NCBI GenBank assembly: GCA_963662175.1 | Contig: OY759224.1 | Coordinates: 25,305,489 to 25,369,488 of the forward strand | Direction of reading: 5' to 3' | From: Aradus depressus | Lineage: Eukaryota > Arthropoda > Insecta > Hemiptera > Aradidae | Length of the DNA: 64,000 nucleotides | Part shown: positions 24,188-37,100 of the stretch, piece after piece | Numbering within the stretch: the stretch's first letter is position 1 | Layout of the letters: each line of letters begins with the position of its first letter | Made by a program: the position numbers and the translations under genes | The notes under the pieces: model-generated | Database searches by the model: none | Seen by the model: only the letters and a program-made list of their open reading frames with translations | Told to the model about the DNA's origin: nothing

Positions 24188-26882
24188 TAGTACTAGCAGT
24201 AATACTCGGCGTTGCCCGGGGAACTTTGACTTTTCTCCCAATATCTCCTATAAGGCTATTCAGTTCCTCGACAGTACATTCATGATGTTATAGTTTTCAA
24301 TTATTCATACGGAATAAGGCTTATAGTCTTTCAACTGTAGTAACGCTAGTAAGTTTTTAGGACCCCTGGCCACCACAGCTAGTATGCGCCTTTCAACGGC
24401 GGACCCCACAGCTAGTACGTAGTTAGGAACGCTGGTCACCACAGCTAGTATGTGCCTCGCAACAGCGGACCCCACAGCTAGTACGGAGTTAGGAACGCTG
24501 GGCATCACAGCTAGTATGTGCCTTGCGACGGCGGACACCACAGCAAGTACGTAGTTAGGAACGCTGGTCACCACAGCTAGTATGTGCCACGCAACAGCTG
24601 ACCCCACAGCTAGTACGTAGTTAGAACCACTGGGCATCACAGCTAGTATGTGTTTTCCAACGGCGGACCCCACAGCTACTACGTAGTTAGAAACGCTGAG
24701 CATCACAGCTAGTATGTGTTCTGCTACGGCGGACCCCACCGCTAGTACCTAGTTAGAAACGCTGGGCATCACAGCTAGTATATTTTTGCAACGGCGGACT
24801 CCACAGCTAGTACGTTTTTAGGAACGCTGGTCACCACAGCTAGTAGGTGCCTTGCAACTGCGGACCCCACAGATAGTATATAGTTAGAACCACAGGGCAT
24901 CACAGCTAGTATGAGTTTTGCAACGGCGGACCCCACAGCAAGTACGTTATTACGAACGCTGGGCATCACAGCTAGTAAATATTTTGTAGGTGCCTTGCAA
25001 CAGCGAACCCCACAGCTAGTACATAGTTAGGAACGCTGGGGCTGAGCACAACAGCTAGTAAGTGCCTTGCAACAGCGGACCCCACAGCTAGTACGTAGTT
25101 AAATACGCTGGGCCACACTGCTAGCGCCTTGCAACAGCGGACCCCACAGCTAGTACGTAATTAGGAACGCTGGGCATCACAGCTAGTAAATGTCTTGTAG
25201 GTGCCTTGCAACAGCGAACCCCACAGCTAGTACATAGTTAGGAACGCTGGGGAAGAGCACTACAGCTAATAAGTGCCTTGCAACAGCGGACCCCACAGCT
25301 AGTACGATATTAGGAACGCTGGGCATCACAGTGAACCCCACAGCGAATACATAGTTACTACTACTACAAGTGAAATTCATGACAATCCGATTACCCTTTA
25401 ATCATTCAGGATTATTTTTATGCTTAGCCACCCCCCCCCCCCCCCCCCCCCCCTTCCCAAATTGTTAAGATGTAACATAGTGTATTTTTCTATTTGGCCA
25501 TCAAGAATACTACATGTGAAATTCCATGACAATCCGATCATCCGTTAATGACCTATCACTATCTTCAAATTTTGGCCTACCCCCATAACCCCTCTACCGT
25601 TCACATTTTTTTGACGTCACACACCCTATTTTTCTATTTGGCCTTTATGAATACTACATGTGAAATTTTGTGACAATCCGATCATCCGTTAATAACTTAT
25701 CACTATACTTATACTTAGGCCCCATCAACCCACCCTCCCGTTCAAAATTTTGTGCCATATACACCCTATATTTCTATTTGGCTTTTAAGAATACTACATG
25801 TGAAATTCCATGACAATACGACCAACCGTTAATGAGCTAGCACTATATTTATACTTAGGCCACCCCACAACCCCCCCTCCCGTACTAAATTTTGAGTCGT
25901 CACACACCCTATTTTTCTATTTGGCCGTCAGGAATACTACATGCGAAATTTCGTGACAATACGACCAACCGTTAATGAGCTAGCACTATATTTATACTTA
26001 GGCCTACCCCCACAACCCCCCCTCCTGTTCAAATTTTTAGGACGCCACACACCTTATTTTTCTATTTGGCCTTCAAGAATACTACATGCGAAATTTCATT
26101 ACAATCCGACCAACCATTAATAAGCTAGCTCTATATTTATACGTAGGCCCCCCACAACCCCTCCTCCCGTTCAAAACTTTGGGACGCCACACCTTATTTT
26201 TCTATTTGGCCTTCAGGAATACTACATGCGAAATTTCGTGACAATACGACCAACCGTTAATGAGCTAGCTCTATATTTATACTTAGGCCCCCCCACAACC
26301 CCCCCCCCCCCCTCCTGTTCAAAACATTGGAACGCCACACACCTTATTTTTTTATTTGGCCTTCAGGAATACTACATCCGAAATTTCATGATAATCCGAC
26401 CAACCGTTAAAGAGTTAGCACTATATTTATATTAAGGCAAATTTTGAGCCGTCACCCACCCTATTTTTCTATTTGGCCTTTAAAAATACTACAAGTGAAA
26501 TTCCATGACAATCTGATCATCCGTTAATGACCTATCACTATCTTTATATTTATGCTTCCCCCCACAACCCCCCCTCCCTTTAAACATTTTGGAACGCCAC
26601 ACACAATATTTTTCAATTTGGCCTTTAAGAATACTACATGTGAAATTTCGTGACAATCCGACCAACCGTTAATGAGCTAGGACTATATTTATACTTAGGC
26701 CCCCCCCACAACCCCCCCTCCCGTTCAAAATTTTGGGACGCCACATAGCCTATTATTCAATCGGGCTCAAAAGGATGCTACATGGGAAGTTTCATAAAAA
26801 TCCGTCCAGCCGTTTCGGCGTGATGCTGGAACAAACATACAAACAAACACACAGACCTCGTTTCAGCTTTATTAATATAGAT
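24188..26882 (+). mobile_element. Non-autonomous element with two internal tandem arrays
   Basis: The element starts near ACTAGCAGTAATACTCGGCG and ends near TTTCAGCTTTATTAATATAG. It has three parts: a 150-bp unique head; an array (24350-25370) of roughly 60-bp units built on CCCACAGCTAGTACGTAGTT; and an array (25480-26720) of nine units of about 143 bp built on TTTTTCTATTTGGCCTTTAA and ending in C-rich stretches. The unique tail contains ATCCGTCCAGCCGTTTCGG. Partial relatives lie at 31986-32753, 49108-49270 and, inverted, 58845-59865. Long frames on the minus strand (for example 24739-24305) are read-through of the 60-bp units and are not genes. I cannot place it in a superfamily. Confidence 0.65.
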
Positions 26883-26986
26883 AATGTTAAAGTTATATTC
26901 GCTCATGATGTACATAGGTATGTTATTTAGTCACATTTAGTTTTATTGTTATATCTTTACGTCATTGCAGCTTATATAACGATACA

Positions 26987-27024
26987 GACCCTGAAGAAGG
27001 CACACTAAGTGCCAAAAGCTAGGC
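26987..27024 (+). ncRNA. Hammerhead-like motif, decayed
   Basis: GACC, core CUGAAGA, extra A, GGCAC-loop-GUGCC hairpin, AAAA in place of GAAA, self-complementary AGCU, A, then GGCA. The changed G12 would be expected to abolish activity. Confidence 0.4.
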
Positions 27025-27543
27025 AGAAATTTTAAAAGTTTGTTTTTATCGACCCCAAGTCTGATCTCTCCTTCTTCCTTAATTATTGAAGAAACCATTT
27101 TCTGAAAAATATTGCATTTGTTTTTCGAATACTGAGTAAAATATGAACTAATGTAGGTGAAATTGAGAGATAATATTGACATGATATATCGTTAGCAAGC
27201 TAAGGAATTCAAAAAGAGAATAATTTAAGGCTCATAATGTTATATAAAAATCCAAAACCCCAGGTTGATGGATATCAATTAAGTATGACAATCTGTTGTA
27301 ACTCGTGTTGATTTTCAGAGAAATCAGTAGAAAAAAAGAGGATCAGAAAAGGGAGGCCATAATCATAAACATGTTATTAAAACTGCCTATGTAATGAATA
27401 TATCGAAATGAATCGGTCAATTGAGTCCAGAGGGAGAGCGGAACTTTTGTGAATTCGCGCTGGGGAAGTACTTTCGATATTAAGACATGAAAGTATTGCT
27501 ATATTATAATAATTACTTGAAAACATTATTCCAGTGATGTTAA

Positions 27544-27615
27544 TTCTTGTAACTCATGCCATAGGGCTATGAGGTCATATCGCCTACTAAAAGAGCGCTC
27601 TTTTGTCATCCTGGT
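27544..27615 (-). repeat. SINE family A, 3' fragment
   Basis: GAGGTCATATCGCCTACTA and AGAGCGCTCTTTTGTCA match the SINE tail region. The rest is absent. Confidence 0.55.
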
Positions 27616-27619
27616 TTTG

Positions 27620-30430
27620 AGTTATGGCAACAACTCAAAGCAAAAAAATGTTGCTTTAATGGTAATATCGTGATAACTCAAAGAAATTATTTTTGAATTT
27701 GTATTTTTGTCTAGCCATCTTACTACAATAGCGACGTGGCGCTTTCATGTAGATACTAATTTTATGCCTCCCCCAAAAGAAATGATCATATTTTTGAGAT
27801 GTGGCACAATCTGGTGAAATGAGTTCAAAACTGCTACATAATGAAGTCTGGCAATATTGACAAAACCAAAAAACAGTCGTGGCACATCACAGAAAAAACA
27901 TTTTTTTTTCTAAAAATTATAAATTTTATGCGAAATAATATAAAATTATAATGAAAATATAATTTATCTCATGTTTTAACCTATATGCAATAGTGAACAA
28001 CAAATTCAAAACTTCGATTGAGGTTTTCCCGAAAAGGAGTATTTTGAGTTGTACACAGTATTGTATTAGATGTGAGTTATGGAGGTTGAAAAATGTATCA
28101 ATTGTTCAAGGGTTCACAATTGTCGAGCTAAATAAATTTCGCATCAACACCAGAAACTTCGAGGCAACATGGCTGCGTAAGCATCTTTCATATATAATTA
28201 TTGGGTATTATCTAACCATTTCGTACAATGTATCAATTAAATCGCAAAACTTCGATTAACGATTATAGCACTTAATACATCCATGCGAAATGCCTCCAAC
28301 ATATGAATTTTTCAAATCATTGGAATACTTTCCTTTCATTAACTTCGTCGTATGTATAGGTAAAGTAGGAAATAAATGTAGCACTCAAACGCACAAAACT
28401 AATTAGCTATTATAGAACAGAAACATACAATGACCAGTTTTGAGTTGATCAGAATAGCGATTGCTGATTCAGAATTTAATGAAAATATGCCGACTATCAT
28501 AATTAAAACGATTACATCATCTATAATCTATATACTTTTATCTCAACTAAATTTAAACTTTGTTTATTATATTGAAAATCTATGTTGTAAATTCTAAATG
28601 AGTATAAGACAAATTTAAGCTTAATCGTAAGCGTATCACCAATAAAAAAATGTATAATAAAGAAACAAAGACAAATTCAAAACAAACCATACGTCGAGGA
28701 GTCATCTTAATATTATGTTGGAAAAATTTTAAACTTCAAGGAAACAATAATTACAAAAAGTAATCAATTGCACAAAATTTAAATAGATTGAAGCAGAGTG
28801 GGGGGTAACAAGTGTGATGGCAGACAACAGCTGACTTGAAACAACAATGCAAACCTGAAGGTTATATTACCAATTTAAAATGTTAGATATTAAAAATAAG
28901 AGGAATATCTGTTTGTAATGAGTCGCATATTAACGAAAAAAATTAATCAATTTCGTCTGAGGAAATTATTCGATAAGAAACCCTTCTATCACAACAAACT
29001 GACAAACATAGGCTATAAAACACAAAAATAACAATAAGCTATTCTTTTCACACTAAAACAATTAATGTTCTAATACAATTAAACAGATTCATTTAAGATG
29101 TGAAGGTGTTACGTAAGTATGTCGAACAATGTCATTATTTACTGCATAGTTAATATGAACGAAAGCGAGTCGCGATGGCGTCAAATCTTTCATCTTGGAT
29201 ATAGAAGCAGAAATAAAACGACTTTTTTTTTTTTTTGGCAAAAAGAACCGTAATACAAATTAAAAAGAAGCACTGAAATTAAGCAAATGTTTATTAAATT
29301 AAGAGCAAAAATAAAACATAGTCAACAAGTATGCAATGTATGTTGATAATTGTTTACATGAATTTTAATCTACTGTAAATGACACTCGAATCAGGGATAA
29401 TTTTTTTGAAACTTTTAATTATTGGTCAATCAAAATTTCGTAAAATCAATATCACTAATCTGATAACCATATTCCTAAAACAACTAATGTTTTATCAGTA
29501 CACGAAAAAAAAAAATTTAACTGTTTCTAATGAAATAGTAATTGCTTTAAAAAACATCGTAATGGATGGGAAAATATTACAGACTCAAATAAGTCAATGC
29601 ATTAACCAGTCAATGTCCATGAAAAATGCTACCTTGCCAACGAAATCTACTTGCAAATTGAATGGAGGAAATATAATTGTAAAATACCTTCTTGTCTTCC
29701 AGAGATTCAGACATCTTTAAATGTACAATTTTAAATGGTAAGACTAAAACACCAAATAACAGAGAAACGTAAAAACTTATTTATAGTTACACTAAAGGTT
29801 TATCGATGGCTCGAGCCAAGGCCTTCAGTAAGGTACGTTTTAGCTTAAAATTGCAGATCATGGCAACTTACCAAGGATAAGAAAAAAAAAAAATTTAACA
29901 CGGAACATTAATAATAAAATGAAATACTTTCTTCAAACATTATTAATTTCGAATATGATACAACTTTTATTAACGAATAAATATGTTTTGTTATTATTGA
30001 TATACAACTCTGATAGTTTTTAAAAGTAAATGTGTAAAATGCCAAATTTTTCTACGCCTAATGGTCGTAAACATTTGATTAAATTTCTTATTTTATTTTC
30101 TTCCATTTTGTTTATTGTTTAAAGGCAGGCGTGTTTGCGTCACAGATTCATTCGGTCCGAACTGAATTCATTGTGGTTATACCATGACCAAACTTTCAAC
30201 CAAAGTGATGAAATGTATTTTTTTAAATTTCTATTAAGATCTCGATTATTCTATTTTGGGATAATTGAATGAAATGATGGGATATAATAAATATATTTTA
30301 TGGCTTAAGAGTTTTTTTCTCTTTCCGTGTCGAGTAAGATGACCTTGCCATTCGCTCGAGGGATGATTATATCCAAGGTTATTATAATAGTAACTATTAT
30401 ACTTCGTATAGCTGAAGAAATAAAATAATT
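27620..30430. other. Intergenic stretch with no recognisable gene
   Basis: This is AT-rich DNA with short frames only. The 113-codon frame at 29379-29720 has no domain I recognise and its composition matches random AT-rich sequence. Nothing else is supported here. Confidence 0.45.
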
Positions 30431-30439
30431 TTATTAATT

Positions 30440-30805
30440 ACAATATTAATTATAATAATCCCCTCCCCATAATCACTAACCCGCGATTACTATACCCTCC
30501 AAGGTTTCATAGCCCACCCAGTATCTCTCTCAGGTTGATCCCGATCCGCCTGTTTTTCTAAACAAAACTTATGATTTCCAGTTTTTTTAAAACCTAATTC
30601 CCTTAACTAACAATCCAGGAAGTAATATAAAGTAGCGATAATTTTGGATATCTACAATGCATTGAACTGGTTGGTCCTGTTTTCTTTAACTTTTGTTAAT
30701 TAATCTATAAGCCTATTTCTGAAACGTGTTCTTTTACCCTATTTTTAAATTGTCTCCCACATTGACTTACATAAACAAAATTACAAGAACAACATTTAGT
30801 AAACC
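30440..30805 (-). pseudogene. Decayed PLE GIY-YIG relic
   Basis: Read on the minus strand from 30794, one frame gives CCSCNFVYVSQCGRQFKNRV followed by KEH. This is the second half of a PLE GIY-YIG domain: Cys-rich loop, YVSQCGRQ turn, then the KNRVKEH helix. Stops and frameshifts flank it on both sides. It is a different PLE lineage from the 13563 copy. Confidence 0.65.
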
Positions 30806-31368
30806 CCACTTTTTTCTTCTGTTTTTCTTTTTTCTTTAGTGCTGTTGAGATGTTTGTATAATGTATTATTTGTTCTGGAACCTACCCAACAGTCCTCTTT
30901 TTTAAGTACATCGCCTCTGAAGATGGTAGCAATACCGAAAGTTGGGTTTTGGAGGGAGGTGGGCGATAAGTTAATTGATTAATTCGTCTGGGTGATTTAC
31001 CAACTTTTTTTTTTAATTTATATTTTCTCTTTTAAATTTTTGTTTCTTTCTTACCTTTAATTTGAAACTAATGTGGTAAAAACATTCTGGATTTAATCAA
31101 ACGATAGAACCCAGAATTATTTAGCAACCTTTCAATATAACAGACATGTCAGTTCCTCAGACCACAGCGCTTGACAAGCGCCGCTTGTCACCTATGCGGA
31201 CGACTAGCATTACTGCGACATTCACATCGCCAAACACACTCTTCAATCAGCTGTTTCCATCATCGCAACTTGGTTTTATAATTGGAAGTTAAAACTAAAT
31301 CCCACATGAATTCATCCCCTAAAAAGTCATCAGCTATTCACCGGCAGTACACTTTTTTTAGGTACATG

Positions 31369-31405
31369 GCCTCTGAAGATGGTAGCAATACCGAAAGTAC
31401 TCCCA
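31369..31405 (+). ncRNA. Hammerhead-like motif
   Basis: Core CUGAAGA, extra U, GGUA-GCAA-UACC hairpin, GAAA into AGUACU, C, CCAU. The 5' stem I strand has changed, so only the 3' side fits. A further relic with a broken stem III is at about 30912-30944. Confidence 0.42.
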
Positions 31406-31562
31406 TATTATATATATATTTTGTGAAATTGACAATATTAAACAAAAAACAAGTTTTTCTTTATTTTCTATCAAGTGTTTCAAAATATCTCGGCTAAAAA
31501 AGTTAAGTTCCCTTAGAAAGTTAAAGTATTGAGTATAACTGGGGAAGTATAAAAGTACGTAA

Positions 31563-31823
31563 TTGGTTCAATATGAAAAGGGACGCCAGGACGAATCACA
31601 ATGCAGTGATGACGAGGAGGAGTCCATCAATAATGAATCACAAACTGTCGACGTACCTATCAGTTCATCAGATGCTCTGCACTACGCGAACTTAATCAAG
31701 CGTTATTGCCTCCAAGCAAACGATGCTTCGTCATTAATTTTAATTTCTCAGGTAGAGGACAATATTAAAAACTCGATTGGGAAAAAAAAAATTGAAACAA
31801 AAGAAAATGTCCGATTTTTTTAG
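31563..31823 (+). pseudogene. Tigger/CENP-B-type transposase C-terminal remnant
   Basis: This 86-codon frame contains an acidic tract (SDDEEESINNE) and SDALHYANLIKRYCLQ. The pattern resembles the C-terminal helix of Tigger/jerky-type transposases ('AL..l..Y...n'). No DDE catalytic core is present nearby, so this is a tail fragment. It fits with the Tigger-like element at 50846-52542. Confidence 0.5.
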
Positions 31824-31985
31824 AACTTAGACGTTGTACCATTGTTTAGGTTCGGATTCTAGTACAAATTTCTGATTTTATTACAAATTTCCTATTTTTT
31901 AAAACTGTATTCAGTTGTTCAATAAACAATATTTTTTACATACGATACACGTGTTTAGACCTTTCATCCTTATCAAATTGCCTTC

Positions 31986-32753
31986 TAGTACATAGTTAGG
32001 AACGCTGGGCATCACAGCTAGTAAGTGCCTTGCAACAGCGGACCCCACAGCGAATACATAGTTACTACTACTAAATGTGAAATTCAGGACAATCCGATTA
32101 CCCTTTTATCAGTCAGCATTATTTTTATGTTTAGCCCCCCCCCCCCCCCCCCCCCCGTTCAAATTTTTGAGATGTCACATAGTGTATTTTCCTATTTGGC
32201 CTTCAAGAATACTACATGAGAAATTCCATGACAATCCGAACATCCTTTAATGATCTATCACTATCTTCATATTTAGGCCTATCCCCACAATCCCCCCTCC
32301 CGTTAACAATTTTGTGACGTCACACACCCTATTTTTCTATTTGGCCTTTAAGAATACTACATGTGAAATTTCGTGACAATCCGATCATCCGTTAATGACA
32401 TCATTATATTTATACTTAGGCCCCCATCAACCCCCCCCCTCCCTTCAAAATTTTGTGACGTATACACCCTTTTTTTCTATTTGGCCTTTAAGAATACTAC
32501 ATATGAAATTTCATGACAATCCGACCATTAGTTAATGAGTTAGCACTATTTTTATGCTTAGCCCCCCATTTACAACCCCCCTCCCGTTCGAAATTTTGGG
32601 ACGCCACATAGCCTATTATTCAATCGGGCTCAAAAGGATGCTAGATGTGAAGTTTCATGAAAATCTGTCCAGCCGTTTGGGCGTGATGCTGGAACAAACC
32701 CACAAACACCTAAACACACTAACACCGTTTCAGCTTCACTAATATAGATTTAT
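31986..32753 (+). repeat. Partial copy of the 24188-26882 element
   Basis: It begins within the 60-bp unit array, has four to five units of the second array (including a pure C run at about 32136-32156) and ends with the unique tail CAGCTTCACTAATATAG. Confidence 0.7.
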
Positions 32754-32759
32754 GCACGT

Positions 32760-33250
32760 CGATCGAAGAGAACGGGTAAATAAGAGCCCCCCAATTCAAA
32801 AATCCAAATAACTGCCGATGTAATGAATGTGTCAACATCAAATTTCGTATTTTAAATTAACATCTACTGAGGACATAACCAGTCAAATTTCAGCGATATC
32901 GGCTGAGGGGAGGAGGGACTTCCGGGGTGGGGGCTCAATTAAAAAATCCAAATAACTGCCGATGTAATGAATGTATCAACATCAAATTTCGTATTTTAAA
33001 TTAATATCCACTGAGGACATAACCAGTCAAATTTCAGCGATATCGGCTGAGGGGAGGGGGGAGTTCCGGGGTGGGGGCTCAATTCAAAAATCCCAATAAC
33101 TGCCGATGTTATAAATTCATCGATACAAAATTTAGTATGAGGGTTAAGGAGCCCCTATGTAAGTGAACTATTGAATATCAGCACAAACGGTGGACTGATT
33201 TTGGAAGGGAAATGAAAAGTTAATTGATTAATTCGTTGTGGGGAAGTACA
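32760..33250. repeat. Dispersed repeat, family G, with tandem duplication
   Basis: Two adjacent units of about 150 bp share AATAACTGCCGATGTAATGA, ACATAACCAGTCAAATTTCA and GGGGTGGGGGCTCAATT. A third partial unit leads into GGGGAAGTACATTGCCGGAG. Confidence 0.6.
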
Positions 33251-33551
33251 TTGCCGGAGATTCATCGTCGTCTTTTTTAACGTAATATTGGAATAGAAGA
33301 TAAAAACTTAATAAGAAAATAGGAAGAAAGGTTGGAATATATTTTTGGGGATTATCCATGGAATATGGTTGCCAGGGACAACTTCCTGAGGTTGTATTCA
33401 GAGTCAGGAAGTGTGCCAGCCAATGGTCCTGATAACCGATCCTGTAACGTCTTGTAATGAATGACGTTGATGGTGTACAACATGGGTCCTCTTCCACCAG
33501 AACTAAACAACAAAACAAAAAAAGTCGCCGCGGAATCGTTTGTATTCTGTA

Positions 33552-33592
33552 GGCCCTGAAGAAGGAAATAAATAGTTTTCGAAACGTTGGAC
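33552..33592 (+). ncRNA. Hammerhead-like motif
   Basis: GGCC, core CUGAAGA, extra A, GGAAA/UUUUC hairpin, GAAA with self-complementary ACGU, U, then GGAC (stem I shortened to two pairs; the sister copy at 4567-4607 has all four). Confidence 0.5.
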
Positions 33593-33656
33593 AAAAATTT
33601 GAATTTTTCATTTATACGACAGAACCTGGAATTCCTTCTACATATATGACCTTGTA

Positions 33657-33692
33657 GTAGACGTTTCTGGAAGTACTCCCTTCATCAGTAGC
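33657..33692 (-). ncRNA. Hammerhead-like motif, second PLE family
   Basis: Minus strand: core CUGAUGA (canonical), extra A, GGGAG-UA-CUUCC hairpin, one extra A, GAAA with ACGU, C. Stem I is only two pairs. A sister copy with the same 140-bp downstream sequence is at 41356-41395. Confidence 0.5.
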
Positions 33693-33838
33693 TGTAACCA
33701 CCATTATAATATTCGCCATTACTCTAATATAAAAATAACATTTCGGATATTTTAAAATTTCTTTTACATAGTTGGTACATAATTTTATTTGCGGAAGACT
33801 GTGAAGATTTATATTTATATTAAAAAACTTTGGGAAAG

Positions 33839-33930
33839 TAGAATCGGACTCATGTCCACAGAGTGACGGAAGAGTGCTCCGGTAGTAGGCGATATGACCT
33901 CTTAGTTAAAGCCCGGGCATGAGTCATAAT
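33839..33930 (+). repeat. SINE family A, 3' fragment
   Basis: GACTCATGTCCAC, GCGATATGACCT and GCCCGGGCATGAGTCATAA match the last 90 bp of the SINE. Confidence 0.7.
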
Positions 33931-34198
33931 AACTAACTCTATTTTATCAAACGATTGATAAATAATTTAGAGGGACAAAGAGCTGATTTAACATTTAGAA
34001 CGAAAGTGACCAAATATAACTATAGTTTGACCAAAACCTACCCAGGTTGGTCGCATAAATGGAGAGTAGATACAATCGATTTTGTTATCCAGTAGGTTTT
34101 ATAATGCAGGTTATCAATAAACAAATTTGTTGCTAGGATGTATGTTCAGTTATTCATTGGGATCAATTTATGGAATAAAGCTTAGGTGTTGAACATAA

Positions 34199-37100
34199 AT
34201 GGGATCTGAAGGTCTGCCCGTTGTTCTAGTTCATACTCCACCGGACGAAAAATTTGACGGAATTAGTAACAAAAGAGACAGAAGAAAAGTAGGAAAACAT
34301 GTTGGTTTCAATGATCCAAGTTTTTAACCTCGTTATATTTAATATTTCGTTATCTTAATGTATATATACTTTTTTTTTTTGTCAGTCTCTACCAAAGGCT
34401 CAAACATTGCCTGAGGAGAAAAGTCAGGAACAGGTTGATATTAAATTTAAGAAAAACGGAAAGCCAAGTAGGAGATGGTTAGCTTCAGAAGTGGAGAAAG
34501 TTTTTGAGAAAAACGCAGATTTAACTAAACAGCTTGATCTAAGAAGAGGTAATACTTGTTTTTAAACATTAAAAAATAATTTTTTCACTTAAGATGTGTA
34601 AAATCAGCGACATTTTTTTTCAAATCTTGGATGTTTACGTTATGAACTTCATAACGTTCACCATGTAATGACAAGTTCGTAAAAGTACTACGTACACCTT
34701 AATATGCCACTTACTTTTATTAATTTTTTATTTTATTTTTCATGAATTTTATGTAAAAGTCTCAAGTCAAAAGAAGGATATGGTGATTTGTTAATTTATT
34801 TTTTCCAGAAATTGAAAGAAGTCTTCTTGAAACAAAAATGAAATTAGAAAGGGAATTAGCATCTCTTAAATCTCGTAGAGTAACTGGGGCAACTGAAAAC
34901 CAAGCAATAAGGGAAAGGAATAAACAATTATCTCAGGATGTCTACCTTATGAAAAATATATTAGTCAAGTAGGTATATTTATGTTAAAAACATATTTACT
35001 TTCTTATACATATAGTATATAAGGAAGTACTGTAATCGTGCGAAAATCCGAGTTCGAGGTTTGTTTGTTCAACGGATGTTCACGTTTCAAGGTCTTGTTT
35101 TCACCAATTTCGTGTCACATGATGACTGTGTATGTGATTGGAAATTTGTGATCTGTCTATAAAACTTGGAATGAAGCTCTCGGAATTTGGAATGAAGAGG
35201 TTACATGTGCAAACTTAGATCTTATTAGATTCTGGCTGAAATCGGAAGGAAATTGGAACGACTTTACTCCGAGGCCTAAGTACAATTTACAAGATACTGC
35301 TTATGTTTATGACCTAATCAAAATCTTTTGAGGTAATAGTTGTTGAGAAAACTGATATACATATTTTGTACGAATTATAATTCTTCCCAGGTAGTCAGGT
35401 TTTTGAGGTATGTGTCGACGATTCCTTGATTTACCTGAAAACTTTGTCCTATCGAAAAAATTGTTCTCACCGAAAATGTTCTATATTAAATTTCAAATCG
35501 CTAAAAGATTTGAGATAAGATCAAGATAACAAAAGGAAAAAAAAAAAAAAAAAAAATCCGTAGGAATAGTTTAAAGTAATGATTAAGTTGTGTCGGGTTG
35601 CAACGAATTAATATAACTATGTATATGTGACCAAACAAAAAACAACAACACTGTAATAAAATAAACACAAACAATTACAACTAAATAAAAGGTATATGAG
35701 GTGAACAATAAATTTTAAAATATTTGAACAACAAAAATAAAATATACTATGATATCTAAACAAGAACTAAAATAATATATTTTTATATTCTATACTATTT
35801 TATTTTTGTTTTTAGTCTAAATATTTTTAAAGTTGTTTAGTTATATTTAGTTTTCGTGTTTTGAATTTAAATATAAATTTTCATGTCGATACATTCTGTG
35901 ATAATTAATAAATGATGTTAAATAAAATAATAATTCAAATAAATAAAATACATTTTTTTTTATTATTTGTGGTTTTTATTCTATGAAAAATTATAAAAAA
36001 CAAGAAGAAAAAAATATGTGATCTACCCAATTATAGGATTTTGTTATACCATCCTTACTACATATTATGTTCATATATCATATATCCGGTAACGCCAATA
36101 TGAAATGGTTTTCAGAAGGGGAAGTTGGAGAGAGAGTGCTCCGTAGTCGTGGTTGGTATAAGAACGTCTTCTAATGGCCATCACACATATTTTTTTACTA
36201 ATCAAAGAAATATTTATTTACAGTTGTCCTTTTATTTATTTTTCTTGACAGATTAAATTTAGAATTGGAAAGATATCAAGACAAAGTCAGAAAATATGAA
36301 CGTGAATTCACAATAGCAGATAAGCTTGAAGATGGAGCTGAAACGAAGTACCAGGAGCGAGGTGTGGGGAACAACTCATTTAAAGGGGGGTTTATAGTGT
36401 AGAAATATCATAATCTTCATTAAATGTATTTTTATTTGTGATCATCACTCATATTTAATTTGATTATATCTCTTTTAGGAATCAAAACAGTTGGGTGGGT
36501 TAATGGTGAAGTGACGATTTTTGCACCATTACTGTTGTCCTATGAAGAATCTTTGAGCGAAAAAAATGATCTTATTAAAGAGTTTCGTTATGAAATTGAG
36601 AAAATATCGGGTAAAATGAAAGAACTCGTCAAAGAAAATGAAGAATTACGTCAGAAAATTGCTGATTCTGAAAAGCAGGTTATTATCTTTGAAATTTCCG
36701 TGACATTCACTACTACTTTCTATATTTCCCATACATTTTTATAATTTTTTTTTTCTAAATTTTTGAAAGTAACAATTTTACTCAATTTATTTATTGTACA
36801 CTTGCAAAGAAAGTTTCCATAATACACAGTGGCGCAACTATAGGACCACTGCGTTTTCTCTGAAATTATGCGAGCTCTGAAAATATTTGTAATGCATCCA
36901 TCTCTCTAATTTTTGCCGAGGAATCTTTAATTTACCAACTAATGTGTTTTTCAATTGTCAGTATGATATCTCGAACTCAACTTTCTTATTTCGTTTTCCG
37001 AATACATTTTTTGCGTTTTGTGTCGATACAGTGGAAATACTAATATATAAAATTAAAAAGATGATAAATAAAGCACTTTTGAACACTTTTGTATTATGTT

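Noticed and set aside
24300..26880. CRISPR array
   Set aside because: Repeats are directly abutting or separated by related sequence, with no unique spacers, and the genome is eukaryotic.
29379..29720. 113-codon plus frame
   Set aside because: Composition follows the local AT bias and no motif or homologue is recognised.
33228..33611. 127-codon minus frame with hydrophobic end
   Set aside because: Overlaps a PLE terminal motif and a family G repeat. A competing frame covers the same bases; no domain.
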